From Lentzea pudingi (GTDB taxonomy: Bacteria > Actinomycetota > Actinomycetes > Mycobacteriales > Pseudonocardiaceae), in assembly GCF_014646255.1 (NCBI RefSeq), contig NZ_BMNC01000003.1, positions 310,001 through 374,000 on the forward strand: 64,000 bases of DNA, written 5' to 3'. Both the position numbers and the translations under genes were made by a program. Under the pieces are notes generated by a model. It saw nothing but the letters and a program-made list of their open reading frames with translations, did no database searches and was not told the DNA's origin. Within the stretch, counting starts at the first letter, position 1. Every line of letters begins with the position of its first letter. Of this stretch, positions 9,047-17,438 are shown piece after piece.

Positions 9047-9807
9047 GAGTGGCTCTCCTTCGTGAGGTGGTCGACGAGCGCCGCGTTCACGACGTCAGGC
9101 TGTTCGGCGTTGGCGAGGTGGGCGGCGCCGGGCACGACGAGGAGCCGGCCGTCGCGGACGGACGTGGCGATGTGCTCCAGGTGCGGCGGTGGCGTGGCCG
9201 GGTCGTCGGCGCCCGCGATCGCGAGGGTCGGCGCGGTGATCCGGTGCAGGTCGGCGCGCTGGTCCATGGACGCGATCGCCTCGCAGCAGCCCGCGTACCC
9301 CTCGGGCGGGGTGGCGGCCACCATCGCCTCCCAGCTCGCGCGGTCCTGGTAGGCCGGGGTGAACCAGCGCTGGACCACGGCCTCGGCGACCGCGCCGGTG
9401 CCCTGCGCGCGGACGAGGGCCGCGCGGTCAGTCCAGCTGGAGGCCGGTCCGAGGTGGGCGCTGGTGCACAGCACGGCGAGCCGGTCGACGCGTTCGGGGC
9501 TGCGGGCGGCGACGCGCAACGCCGTCATGCCGCCGAGCGACAGGCCGACCAGGTGCGCCGTCTCCACGCCCAGGCGGTTGAGCAGCACGACGAGATCGCC
9601 GGCCAGCGCGTCGATCGTGTGCGCGCCGGGCAGGACGGGGGAGCGCCCGTGGCCGCGGGTGTCGTACCGGACGACGCGGAAGTGCTCTTCGAGCGCGGAG
9701 GCGTTGGCGTCCCACATCTCCAGCGTCGAGCCCAGCGAGTTGGACAGCACCACGACCGGCCCGTCCGGCCTGCCCGTGACGACGTGGTGGACCTCGGCGA
9801 CGCTCAT
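9043..9807 (-). CDS. pcaD: 3-oxoadipate enol-lactonase
   Basis: A 254-residue alpha/beta hydrolase with the nucleophile elbow GLSLGG (Ser90), the strand-6 acid region GADDPATPP and the histidine in PGAAHLAN. The sequence around DTRGHGRSP matches PcaD enol-lactonases, which hydrolyse 3-oxoadipate enol-lactone to 3-oxoadipate. ATG 9807 shares a base with the pcaF stop (TGATG), and its own stop overlaps pcaI, so the operon is fully coupled. An upstream in-frame extension to 10008 runs inside pcaF and is not used. Confidence 0.85.
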   Translation of the reverse strand: MSVAEVHHVVTGRPDGPVVVLSNSLGSTLEMWDANASALEEHFRVVRYDTRGHGRSPVLPGAHTIDALAGDLVVLLNRLGVETAHLVGLSLGGMTALRVAARSPERVDRLAVLCTSAHLGPASSWTDRAALVRAQGTGAVAEAVVQRWFTPAYQDRASWEAMVAATPPEGYAGCCEAIASMDQRADLHRITAPTLAIAGADDPATPPPHLEHIATSVRDGRLLVVPGAAHLANAEQPDVVNAALVDHLTKESHS

Positions 9808-11018
9808 CAGCGCACCGCCTCGAAGACCGCCGCGAGGCCCTGGCCGCCGCCGATGCACATGGTCTCCAGGCCGTAGCGGCTGCCGCGGCGGCGCATCTCG
9901 TGCGCGAGGGTGGTCAGGATCCGCGCTCCGGTCGCGCCCACCGGGTGCCCGAGCGAGATGCCGGAACCGTTGGGGTTGAGCCGTTCGTCCGCCGGGTCGA
10001 TCTTCCACTCACTCAGGCAGGCGAGCACCTGGGCGGCGAACGCCTCGTTGAGCTCGATGACGTCCATGTCGTCGAGGGTGAGCCCGGCCCGGCCGAGCGC
10101 GGCGGCCGAGGCGGGGACGGGGCCGATGCCCATCACCTCCGGCCCGACTCCCGCCACGGCCCACGACCTGAGCGCGAGCACCGGCCGCAGCCCGCGCTTC
10201 TCCGCCTCGGCGCGCGTCGTGACGACGCACAGCGCCGCGCCGTCGTTCTGGCCGCTGGCGTTGCCCGCGGTGACCGTGGACTCGGCGTCGAGCTTCAGCC
10301 GCACCGGCTTCAGCCCGGCCAGGTCTTCGAGCGTCGTGTCCGGACGGGGGTGTTCGTCGCGGTCGACCACGACGTCGGGCTTGCGGCCGCCGGGAACGGT
10401 GACCGGCACGAGCTCGTCGGCGAACTTGCCGGCCTGGTCGGCGGCGCCCCAGCGCCGCTGCGACCGGACGGCCAACTCGTCCTGGTCGGCGCGCGAGATG
10501 CCGTACTCACGGCGCAGGTTCTCGGCCGTCTCCAGCATGCCGCCGGGCACCGGGTGGAACCGGCCGCCCGCGGTCTCCCTGGCCCGGTCGAGGCGGTCGG
10601 CGAGCTGCACGCCGCCGCTGCGCACACCCGTGCGCAGCCCCAGCGCGTAGTGCTCGACCTGCGACATCGACTCCGCGCCACCCGCGATCACGACACTCGC
10701 CGCGCCGGTCGCCACCTGCCCCGCCGCGTACAGCACGGCCTGCAGCCCCGACCCGCAGCGCCGGTCGATCTGGAGGCCCGGAACCCCGGTGCCGAGGCCC
10801 GCGTCGAGCGCCGCGACCCGGCCGATCGCCGGCGACTCGCCGTTGGGGTAGCTCTGCCCGAGCACGACGTCGTCGACATCGCCCTCCCGCAGCCCCGTGC
10901 GGCGCACCAGTTCCGTGAGCACGGCGGTGGCGAGGTCGGCGGCGCTCAGCGAGGCGAGCGCCCCGCTGAACCGTCCGACCGGGGTCCGGAGGGGTTCGCA
11001 GATCACGACGTCGGTCAT
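9807..11018 (-). CDS. pcaF: Acetyl-CoA C-acyltransferase (3-oxoadipyl-CoA thiolase)
   Basis: A 403-residue thiolase. The acyl-accepting Cys88 is in DRRCGSGLQA; NEAFAAQ, GSGISLGHPVGATGAR and the second catalytic cysteine in CIGGGQG complete the active site. In this operon it would cleave 3-oxoadipyl-CoA to succinyl-CoA and acetyl-CoA. First gene of the pcaFDIJ unit, divergent from a LysR regulator with a 78-bp control region. A general degradative thiolase is possible, but the neighbours are specific. Confidence 0.87.
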   Translation of the reverse strand: MTDVVICEPLRTPVGRFSGALASLSAADLATAVLTELVRRTGLREGDVDDVVLGQSYPNGESPAIGRVAALDAGLGTGVPGLQIDRRCGSGLQAVLYAAGQVATGAASVVIAGGAESMSQVEHYALGLRTGVRSGGVQLADRLDRARETAGGRFHPVPGGMLETAENLRREYGISRADQDELAVRSQRRWGAADQAGKFADELVPVTVPGGRKPDVVVDRDEHPRPDTTLEDLAGLKPVRLKLDAESTVTAGNASGQNDGAALCVVTTRAEAEKRGLRPVLALRSWAVAGVGPEVMGIGPVPASAAALGRAGLTLDDMDVIELNEAFAAQVLACLSEWKIDPADERLNPNGSGISLGHPVGATGARILTTLAHEMRRRGSRYGLETMCIGGGQGLAAVFEAVR

Positions 11019-11054
11019 GCCCTCGACGCTAGGACGGATCGGTCATATATGGAA

Positions 11055-11090
11055 ATACTCATTTCACGACCACTGAGACTCTGCGAGTAT
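11055..11090. promoter_or_regulatory. Putative LysR operator between pcaF and its regulator
   Basis: ATACTC (11055-11060) and GAGTAT (11085-11090) form an inverted repeat with a GAGACTC element between (11074-11080), inside an AT-richer gap separating divergent pcaF and the LysR gene. CATATATG just to the left (11044-11051) could supply the pcaF -10. This is the expected place for LysR binding; no experimental consensus was applied. Confidence 0.45.
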
Positions 11091-11096
11091 CAATAG

Positions 11097-12017
11097 GTGG
11101 AACTCCGTCATCTGCGCTACTTCGTCGCGGTCGCCGAGGAACGGCACTTCGGGCGTGCCGCCGAACGTCTGCACATGGCGCAACCGCCGCTCTCCCAGCA
11201 GATCCAGCAGCTGGAGGCCGAGCTCGGCGTGACGTTGCTGCGGCGCACGACCCGCAAGGTGGAGCTCACCGGCGCGGGAACGGTCTACCTGGACCGCGCG
11301 CGAGCCGTGCTGGCCGCCGTGGACGACGCAGGGGAGGAGGCGAGGCGCGTGGCGCAGGGACTGCAGGGCCGCCTGGTCGTGGGCTGCGTCGGCTCGGCCA
11401 CCTACAGCCTGCTGCCCGCGTTCGCCCGGGCCCTGCGCGACGAGCTGCCGGCCGTCGACTTCGTGTTCCGGGGCGAGATGCTGGCACCCGACCAGCTCGA
11501 GTCGCTGCTCGCCCGCCGCATCGACCTCGCGCTGCTGCGTCCACCGGTCGAGCACCCGGCGGTGCGGGTGCGGACGGTGCGCCACGACAAGTTCATCGTG
11601 GCGCTGCCCGAGGACCACCGGCTCGCCCGCCGCCGCCGGTTGAAGATCGAGGACCTGCGTGACGAAGACTTGATCGTGCACGCCGCACGCGGCCGCTCGG
11701 TCATGCACGGCATCGTCACGGACCTGTGCCGCTCGGCCGGGTTCGAACCTCGCATCCGCCACGAGGTCGAGGAGACCTCGACGCTCGTCACGTTCGTCGC
11801 GTCCGGACTCGGGGTGGCCGTGGTCCCGCGACCCGTGGCGGAACTCGGCGTGCCGGGCACGACCTACCGGCCGTTGGCGGGGGACCGGAGCATCGACCTC
11901 ATGGCCGCCGTGCGCGCCGACGACGACTCGCCGGTGCTCGCCAGAGCGCTCGGGCTGCTGGAGCGGTGGCGGGAAAGGCGTAGACAGGTGTCCTCTGTGG
12001 ACGTCAGCAGGCCCTGA
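11097..12017 (+). CDS. LysR family transcriptional regulator (CatR/PcaQ-like)
   Basis: 306 residues: N-terminal winged helix (MELRHLRYFVAVAEERHFGR, then the AQPPLSQQIQQLE recognition region), followed by a periplasmic-binding-like effector domain. The N-terminus resembles CatR/BenM-type regulators of aromatic catabolism, which respond to muconate or related acids. GTG 11097 lies 78 bp from divergent pcaF, the classic LysR arrangement, so it probably activates pcaFDIJ. Its 3' end overlaps the convergent small secreted-protein gene by 14 bp. Confidence 0.87.
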   Translation: MELRHLRYFVAVAEERHFGRAAERLHMAQPPLSQQIQQLEAELGVTLLRRTTRKVELTGAGTVYLDRARAVLAAVDDAGEEARRVAQGLQGRLVVGCVGSATYSLLPAFARALRDELPAVDFVFRGEMLAPDQLESLLARRIDLALLRPPVEHPAVRVRTVRHDKFIVALPEDHRLARRRRLKIEDLRDEDLIVHAARGRSVMHGIVTDLCRSAGFEPRIRHEVEETSTLVTFVASGLGVAVVPRPVAELGVPGTTYRPLAGDRSIDLMAAVRADDDSPVLARALGLLERWRERRRQVSSVDVSRP

Positions 12018-12318
12018 CGACGACCGCGTGCGCCTTGCTGCCGAGATCGAGGATCGTCACGTTCTTGTTCCCGGCGGGGACGCGGACCTGGTAGCTGCCG
12101 GGGTTGACCGGGTAGCCGAAGTAGCTGCCGGCCGGGGCGGCCGAGGTGCCCGCGATCATGTAGCCGCCGCGGTAGATCTCGGTCTTGGCGGCCTTGCCGC
12201 AGTTGTTGGAGATGTAGATCTTGCCCTTGGTCGCGGCGGTGGCGGAACCCGCGCCGAGAACCGAGATGAACAGACCTGCGGTGGCCAGACCGGTGAGAAC
12301 GCGCCGGGTGGTCGTCAT
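12004..12318 (-). CDS. Small secreted protein, unrecognised
   Basis: 104 residues with a clear Sec signal peptide: TTTRR, a hydrophobic core GLATAGLFISVLGAG, and a cleavage site after SATAA near residue 29. The mature part is about 75 residues with only two cysteines (Cys40 and the C-terminal Cys104), suggesting one disulfide, and is rich in Gly/Tyr/Lys beta-type sequence. Good AGGAGC ribosome site before ATG 12318. I do not recognise the family. It stands alone between the LysR gene and the kinase module, convergent with LysR. Confidence 0.7.
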   Translation of the reverse strand: MTTTRRVLTGLATAGLFISVLGAGSATAATKGKIYISNNCGKAAKTEIYRGGYMIAGTSAAPAGSYFGYPVNPGSYQVRVPAGNKNVTILDLGSKAHAVVVRAC

Positions 12319-12398
12319 GGTGCTCCTACGGTGTCGAGGGCTTCGGCCGCAAGATATCGGCGCCCGAGCCCGCGCACAGTGGGTCGAACGACCGACAG

Positions 12399-13811
12399 TC
12401 ACGGTCCGGCGGCCTCCACCGGCAGCACGACCTGGAACCGCGTGTCGCCCGGCACCGACTCCACCCGGATGGCGCCGTGGTGCTTGTTGACCACGATCCG
12501 CCACGAGATCTCCAGCCCGAGCCCGGTGCCCTCGCCGACCGGCTTGGTCGTGAAGAACGGTTCGAAGATCCGGCCCCGCACCTCGGCCGGGATGCCGGGC
12601 CCGGTGTCGCCGATCTCCACGACGAGGTGCCTGTCCTGCGCGAAGGTCCGCACGGTCAGCGTGCCCGCACCGGCCATCGCGCTCAGGGCGTTGTCGATCA
12701 TGTTCGTCCACACCTGGTTGAGCTCGCCGGCGTACGCGGGGATGGCGGGCAGCGCCCGGTCGTAGTCCCTGACCACGGTCACGTCCGCGAGCTTCCCGCC
12801 GAACATGACCAGCGTGGAGTCGAGCAGCTCGTGCACGTCGACCACCTGGTGCGGCGCGCGGTCCATCTGGGAGTACTGCTTGGCCGCACCGACCAAAGTG
12901 GACACCCTGGTGGTCGCGTCCTCGATCTCGTTCATCAGCATCTCGGTCTCGACCGTGTACCTGAGCCAGTGCACGGCGGATCCCGTGACGGCCGCCGGGC
13001 ACGGCACGAGTGCCGTCTCCAGCCACTCGACGTCGAGGCCGGCCGCGACCAGGACGGGCGCGACGTCCCAGCCGCCGCCGATGCCGTGCTCGTCGAGCCA
13101 GTCGGCGACCTCGTCCTCGGCGTCGCTCGCCTGCAGCGGGCTGAGCTTCGGTGCCTTGGCGACCCGTTCGACCGCCTTCTCCTGCAGCTTCACCAGCGAG
13201 GGCAGGACCTCCGGGTCGATCGCCCCCTGGGCGAGCAGGGCGAGCTTGTGCCGCATCCCCGCGACCCGTTCCCGCAGCGCCGCGGTCGCCCGCACCGCCG
13301 CCGCGGCCGGGTTGTTCAGCTCGTGGGTGAGGCCCGCGGACAGGGCGCCGAGCGCGGTCAGCCGTTCGTGCTGGCCCACCGTCGCCTGGGTGTTCCGCAT
13401 GCCCCAGAACAGGCCCTCCAGCAGGTGCATCGCCATCGGGAACCACGCGCGGACCATCGGCCCGAACTCGTCGGCGTCGAACTGCAGCATCGACGTGGCG
13501 GTGATCGACTCGACGGTCATCTGGTAGGTCGGCTGGTCGAGCTCCAGGTACGCCTGGGTGGCGCCGAAGTACGAGCCGCGCAGGTCGCTGCGGCTCACCT
13601 CGACGCGCTGGCCACCGATGTTGCGGCACAGGGCGACCGTGCCCCCGAGCAGCACGAAGAAGCACGTCGCGGGCTCGCCCTCGGTGAGCACGGGCGTGCC
13701 CGCCTCGCGGGTCTCGACGTGACCGTGCCCGGCCAGCCAGTGGAGCTGGTTCGCGTCGAGCTTCTCGAACAGGAACAGCTCGCGCAGCGCGTCCGGGGTG
13801 AGCCTCTCCAT
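12399..13811 (-). CDS. Sensor histidine kinase with N-terminal cyclic-nucleotide-binding-like domain
   Basis: 470 residues. Residues about 10-125 form a Crp/cNMP-type beta-roll (VLTEGEPATCFFVLLGGTVALCR). A HisKA-like region carries the phospho-accepting His163 in AGLTHELNNP, followed by a divergent helical insertion (residues about 180-330) and a HATPase domain with NMIDNAL, GDTGPGIP and GEGTGLGL. There are no membrane segments, so it is cytoplasmic. ATG 13811 overlaps by one base the stop of the response-regulator/flavoprotein gene, making these a co-translated pair. The cNMP domain could respond to a nucleotide, a redox state or heme; this cannot be decided here. Confidence 0.87.
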   Translation of the reverse strand: MERLTPDALRELFLFEKLDANQLHWLAGHGHVETREAGTPVLTEGEPATCFFVLLGGTVALCRNIGGQRVEVSRSDLRGSYFGATQAYLELDQPTYQMTVESITATSMLQFDADEFGPMVRAWFPMAMHLLEGLFWGMRNTQATVGQHERLTALGALSAGLTHELNNPAAAAVRATAALRERVAGMRHKLALLAQGAIDPEVLPSLVKLQEKAVERVAKAPKLSPLQASDAEDEVADWLDEHGIGGGWDVAPVLVAAGLDVEWLETALVPCPAAVTGSAVHWLRYTVETEMLMNEIEDATTRVSTLVGAAKQYSQMDRAPHQVVDVHELLDSTLVMFGGKLADVTVVRDYDRALPAIPAYAGELNQVWTNMIDNALSAMAGAGTLTVRTFAQDRHLVVEIGDTGPGIPAEVRGRIFEPFFTTKPVGEGTGLGLEISWRIVVNKHHGAIRVESVPGDTRFQVVLPVEAAGP

Positions 13812-15478
13812 CAGGACCTCTCCAAGTAGCGGTGGACCAGGGTGACGGCCATGGCGCCCTCACCGACCGCGGACGCGACCCGCTTCACCGAGTCCGCCCG
13901 GACGTCGCCCGCGACGAACACGCCCGGCAGGTTCGTCTCCAGGTGGTACGGCGCCCGTTCGAGGTCCCAGCCGGGAGGTGAGCCGCCGAGGTCGGGCCCG
14001 GCGAGCAGGAACCCGCGGTCGTCCCGTTCCAGCGTGCCGTCCAGCCAGTCCGTGCGCGGGGCGGCGCCGATGAACGCGAACAACCAGCTCGCCGGCACGG
14101 TCGTCGTCTCGCCGGTCTTGTTGTGCAGCAACGTCAGCGTCTCCAGGTGGTCCTCGCCGGAGCCGCCGCGGATCTCGGTGTGCGTGCGCACCTCCACGTT
14201 CGGGATCGCCGCGAGCTGGTCGATCAGGTACCGCGACATCGACTGCTCCAGCGAGTCGCCCCGCACCAGGACCACCACCCTGCGCGCGTGCCCGGCGAAG
14301 TAGACGGCCGCCTGGCCCGCCGAGTTCGCGCCCCCGACCAGGTAGACGTCCTGACCGGCGCAGTTCGGTCCCTCGGTGGTCGAGGCGCCGTAGTACACGC
14401 CCCGCCCGGTCAGCTCGCCGAGTCCTGGCGCGTCGAGCAACCGGTACGACACACCGGTGGCGAGGATGACGGTGTGGGCGGAGAGCTCGGTGCCGTCACC
14501 GAACCGCACGACGCGCGCGGCACCCCGGCGTTCGAGGGAGACGACGTCGCGCGTGGTGAGCAGCTCGACGCCGAACTTGACCGCCTGCCTGCGCGCTCGT
14601 TCGGTCAGCTGCCCGCCGGACACGCCGTCGGGGAAGCCGAGGTAGTTCTCGATGCGACTGCTGGTGCCGGCCTGGCCACCGGTCGCGATCCGTTCCACCA
14701 GGACGGTCCGCAGTCCCTCAGACCCGCCGTACACCGCGGCGCCGAGCCCCGCCGGTCCGCCGCCCACGACGATCAGGTCGTAGAACTCGGACGACGGCTG
14801 CGTGCTCAGGCCGACTTCAGCGGCCAGTTCCGCGTCCGAGGGGTCGACCATGGCCTTGCCCTGTGCCGTGACCACGACGGGCAGCGTCGTCCCGTCCTGG
14901 TGCGCGGCGGTGAGCAGGCAGCGCGCCTCCGGCTCATCGAGCGCGTGCCAGCGGAACGGGACGTTGTTGCGTGCCAGGAAGTCCCGCACCTCGTACGAGC
15001 GGGGCGACCACCGGTGTCCGACCACCCGCACCCGCTGCGGTGGCTGCCGGTCGCTCACGGCCCACGCGCGCAGCTGCTCGTCGAGCACCGGGTAGAGGTT
15101 CTGCTCCGGCGGGTCCCACGGCTTGAGCAGGTAGTGGTCGAGGTCCACGACGTTGATCGCCTGGATCGCGGCATCGGTGTCGGCGTACGCCGTGAGCAGC
15201 ACCCGGCGCGCCTGCGGGAACACGTCCATCGCCTGCTCGAGGAACTCGATGCCGCTCATCTGCGGCATCCGGTAGTCGGCCAGCAACGCCGCCACCTCCT
15301 CGCCGCGCAGCTTGATCTCGTGCAGGGCCTCCAGCGCCTGGGGCCCGGACTCCGCCCGCACGATCCGGTACTGCTCGCCGTACTTCCGGCGCAGGTCGCG
15401 CGCCACCGCCCGCGACACGGCGGGGTCGTCGTCGACCGTGAGGATCGAAGGCCGCGAGACGCGACCGGCAGTCGTCAT
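13811..15478 (-). CDS. Response regulator fused to thioredoxin-reductase-like flavoprotein
   Basis: 555 residues in three parts: a CheY-like receiver (residues 11-135; phospho-acceptor Asp68 in LLADYRMP, Lys119 in LLKP), a glutaredoxin-like linker domain (about 148-215; GHRWSPRSYEVRDFL, no CxxC), and an FAD/NAD(P)H pyridine-nucleotide oxidoreductase (about 232-550; GGGPAG, VGGANSAGQ, GVFVAGDVRAD). Where classical thioredoxin reductases carry the redox CATC pair, this protein has ASTTEG at residues 365-370, so dithiol chemistry at that site is absent. ATG 15478 begins the receiver; upstream extension to 15541 is unnecessary. Operon with the cNMP-kinase; divergent from the UBP zinc-finger gene. 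Known fusion type, unknown substrate. Confidence 0.88.
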   Translation of the reverse strand: MTTAGRVSRPSILTVDDDPAVSRAVARDLRRKYGEQYRIVRAESGPQALEALHEIKLRGEEVAALLADYRMPQMSGIEFLEQAMDVFPQARRVLLTAYADTDAAIQAINVVDLDHYLLKPWDPPEQNLYPVLDEQLRAWAVSDRQPPQRVRVVGHRWSPRSYEVRDFLARNNVPFRWHALDEPEARCLLTAAHQDGTTLPVVVTAQGKAMVDPSDAELAAEVGLSTQPSSEFYDLIVVGGGPAGLGAAVYGGSEGLRTVLVERIATGGQAGTSSRIENYLGFPDGVSGGQLTERARRQAVKFGVELLTTRDVVSLERRGAARVVRFGDGTELSAHTVILATGVSYRLLDAPGLGELTGRGVYYGASTTEGPNCAGQDVYLVGGANSAGQAAVYFAGHARRVVVLVRGDSLEQSMSRYLIDQLAAIPNVEVRTHTEIRGGSGEDHLETLTLLHNKTGETTTVPASWLFAFIGAAPRTDWLDGTLERDDRGFLLAGPDLGGSPPGWDLERAPYHLETNLPGVFVAGDVRADSVKRVASAVGEGAMAVTLVHRYLERS

Positions 15479-15534
15479 GAGCCCAGTCAAACACCAGAAC
15501 TCGCCGATGGCCGCGAGCGAGGTACCTTCGTGCT

Positions 15535-15801
15535 GTGGCAACTACTACTTGTGAACACGTCGCCGAACTGGGGCCGGAGCCCGCACCGTCCACGGTGGAG
15601 GGGTGCGAGGACTGCCTGGCCGCCGGTGGCCGGTGGGTGCACCTGCGCCTGTGCCTCGGCTGCGGCAAGGTCGCGTGCTGCGACTCCTCGCCCGCCAAGC
15701 ACGCCTCGAAGCACTTCGTCGACGAGGGGCACCCGGTCATCCGCTCGTTCGAGCCGGGGGAGACCTGGCGCTGGTGCTTCGAGGACAACACGATCGTCTG
15801 A
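15535..15801 (+). CDS. UBP-type zinc finger protein
   Basis: 88 residues with the ZnF-UBP ligand pattern: Cys6-His8, Cys24-x2-Cys27, Cys40-x2-Cys43, Cys48/49, His56-x3-His60 and His66, ending with GETWRWCFED. In eukaryotes this finger binds the free Gly-Gly end of ubiquitin; bacterial copies are stand-alone and uncharacterised. GTG 15535 is preceded by TACCTT (15523-15528) at leaderless spacing. It is divergent from the response-regulator/flavoprotein gene with a 56-bp gap. I recall these genes co-occurring in other actinobacteria, which suggests a shared pathway. Confidence 0.88.
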   Translation: MATTTCEHVAELGPEPAPSTVEGCEDCLAAGGRWVHLRLCLGCGKVACCDSSPAKHASKHFVDEGHPVIRSFEPGETWRWCFEDNTIV

Positions 15802-15803
15802 CG

Positions 15804-16334
15804 TCAGGCTGTACCGGCCGCCAGCAGCTCGCGGTAGCGGGCGACGTGGTGCTCGTCCGGGGTCGGCGACACCGCCGGCTCCGGCAGGTCGTCGGGGTCG
15901 TCGGCGCTGATCGGCACGCCCTGGGCCCGGCACCGCGCGACCACCTCGGCATAACCGTCGTCCGACCACTGGCCGTACTCGTCGCTCAGCGCCTCGCTGA
16001 GGCTGGTGCCGCGCAGGAGCTGGTACTGGCCCTCGTTGTCGAGGCTGACGACGGGCGCCGCGGTGAGCGGGAGGTCGTCCGGCCCGCGCCAGTACCCGAA
16101 CGCCCGGCCCTCGTCCCCGTCCTCGGCCACCCACGTGATCAGCGCGGCCGTCTCCTCGATCGCGCGCACGTTGGCGACGATGTCCGGATTCGCGAGGTCC
16201 GCCGCGGTGAGGTAGCCGGTGTCGAGCGCCTCCGGCCGTTCGTCGTGGGCGAGCAGGCGCAGGCTCTCCGACCAGGGGTTCGGTTTGCCCGCGTCCTGCA
16301 GGCGGCGCCAGACTGCGAGGTCTTCGGGAACCAT
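15804..16334 (-). CDS. Hypothetical protein, possibly SUKH/SMI1-like
   Basis: 176 residues, acidic and soluble. The segment VAEDGDEGRAFGYWRGPDD followed by VVSLDNEGQYQLL and a C-terminal helix has the rhythm of SMI1/KNR4 (SUKH) immunity-type folds, but I cannot confirm this by eye. ATG 16334 starts MVPEDLAVWRRLQDAGKPNPW; in-frame starts further upstream would extend into the LysR gene. Convergent with the UBP gene, only two bases between the stops. No toxin gene is visible beside it. Confidence 0.55.
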   Translation of the reverse strand: MVPEDLAVWRRLQDAGKPNPWSESLRLLAHDERPEALDTGYLTAADLANPDIVANVRAIEETAALITWVAEDGDEGRAFGYWRGPDDLPLTAAPVVSLDNEGQYQLLRGTSLSEALSDEYGQWSDDGYAEVVARCRAQGVPISADDPDDLPEPAVSPTPDEHHVARYRELLAAGTA

Positions 16335-16422
16335 CGACGGGCCTCTCGTAGACGTGATCACCGTGCAGGAGTCTCGCACGGGAACGCGCTCCTGTCGGAC
16401 ACCGCGCGGCGCCACCGCCGGC

Positions 16423-17340
16423 CTACTCCGGGCGGCCGAGGTCGCACTGCTGGGCGGTCTCCTGCAGGGCCCGCAACGCCGCCCGGCATGCGGGACGGTT
16501 CGTGCTCCCGTTGCGCCACAACGCGAACACTCGCCGCCGTGGTGCCGGCAGCAGCGGCACGAACCGCACGCCCTCCAGTGCGGGGCCGCGACCGAGCCGG
16601 GGGATGATCGCGGCGCCGAGCCCCGCCGCCACGAGCGCGAGCTGGGTGGAGTGCTCCGACGCGGTGTGCCTGATCGGGCGGTCGATCCCGTTGCGGCGCA
16701 GGGTGTTCCGCAGCCAGCCGTGGCACATCTCGTCGCTGGGCCAGCCCACCCAGTCCTCGTCGCGCAGCTCGTCCAGGGTGACCGCGGGCCGGTCGGCGAA
16801 CGGGTGCGGGGCCGGCAGCGCCACATCGAGGACGTCCTCCAGGAGCGGGGCGCACGAGATCCCTTCGGGCACCGCGAGTGGTTCCTCCGGCCAGTCCTGC
16901 ACCACGGCGATGTCGACGTCGGCGTGGCGCAGCTGGGTGATCGACTCGACGGGCTCCAGTTCCACGAGCCGCGCCGCCAGGGACGGGTACCGGTGCCGCA
17001 GTGAGTGCAGCACCGGCGGCAGCAGACCGCGGGCGGCCGTGGCGAACGCGGCCACCGAGAGCGTTCCCGTCACGGCGCCGCGGTGGTCGGCGAGGTCGGT
17101 CTCGACGAGCTCGACCTGCCGCAGCAGCCTGCCCGCGTGCTCGGCGAGCAGGTCGCCGACGTCGGTGAGGCGGATGCCGCGCCCCTGCCTTTCCAGCAGG
17201 CGCTGCCCGACCTCGCGTTCCAGTCTGGACAGTTGCTGCGACACCGCGGAGGTGGTCACGTGCAGTGCCTCGGCGGCGCCGCGAACCGATCCCGTCGTCG
17301 ACACCGCGTGGAGCGTGCGCAGGCGTTCCAGGTTCAACAC
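16423..17340 (-). CDS. LysR family transcriptional regulator
   Basis: 305 residues: winged helix opening LNLERLRTLHAVSTTGSVRGAAEALHVTTSAVSQQLSRLE (given here only as an extent, residues 2-41) and a LysR effector domain. The preferred start is GTG 17340 because family members begin with this motif; a TTG at 17358 would add six residues. Divergent from the aldo-keto reductase with a 98-bp gap containing an inverted repeat, so that gene is the likely target. Confidence 0.85.
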   Translation of the reverse strand: MLNLERLRTLHAVSTTGSVRGAAEALHVTTSAVSQQLSRLEREVGQRLLERQGRGIRLTDVGDLLAEHAGRLLRQVELVETDLADHRGAVTGTLSVAAFATAARGLLPPVLHSLRHRYPSLAARLVELEPVESITQLRHADVDIAVVQDWPEEPLAVPEGISCAPLLEDVLDVALPAPHPFADRPAVTLDELRDEDWVGWPSDEMCHGWLRNTLRRNGIDRPIRHTASEHSTQLALVAAGLGAAIIPRLGRGPALEGVRFVPLLPAPRRRVFALWRNGSTNRPACRAALRALQETAQQCDLGRPE

Positions 17341-17355
17341 ATCAGCGATGCTACG

Positions 17356-17381
17356 CAATCAGGCCAAGAATGTTTCGATTG
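17356..17381. promoter_or_regulatory. Putative LysR operator for the aldo-keto reductase
   Basis: CAATC (17356-17360) and GATTG (17377-17381) form an imperfectly spaced dyad in an AT-richer part of the divergent gap, upstream of the reductase start at 17439. Suggestive only. Confidence 0.35.
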
Positions 17382-17438
17382 TCTTAGCGACGCGGGGTCG
17401 GCAGGCTGGACGAACCGTCACCTTCGCAAGGAGAACCC

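Noticed and set aside
15797..15806. CTGACGTCAG palindrome between the UBP gene and the convergent hypothetical gene
   Set aside because: Only 10 bp and formed largely by the two stop codons; too short to call a terminator.
16335..16422. Gap between the hypothetical gene and the LysR gene
   Set aside because: Checked for a small gene or hairpin; nothing convincing seen.
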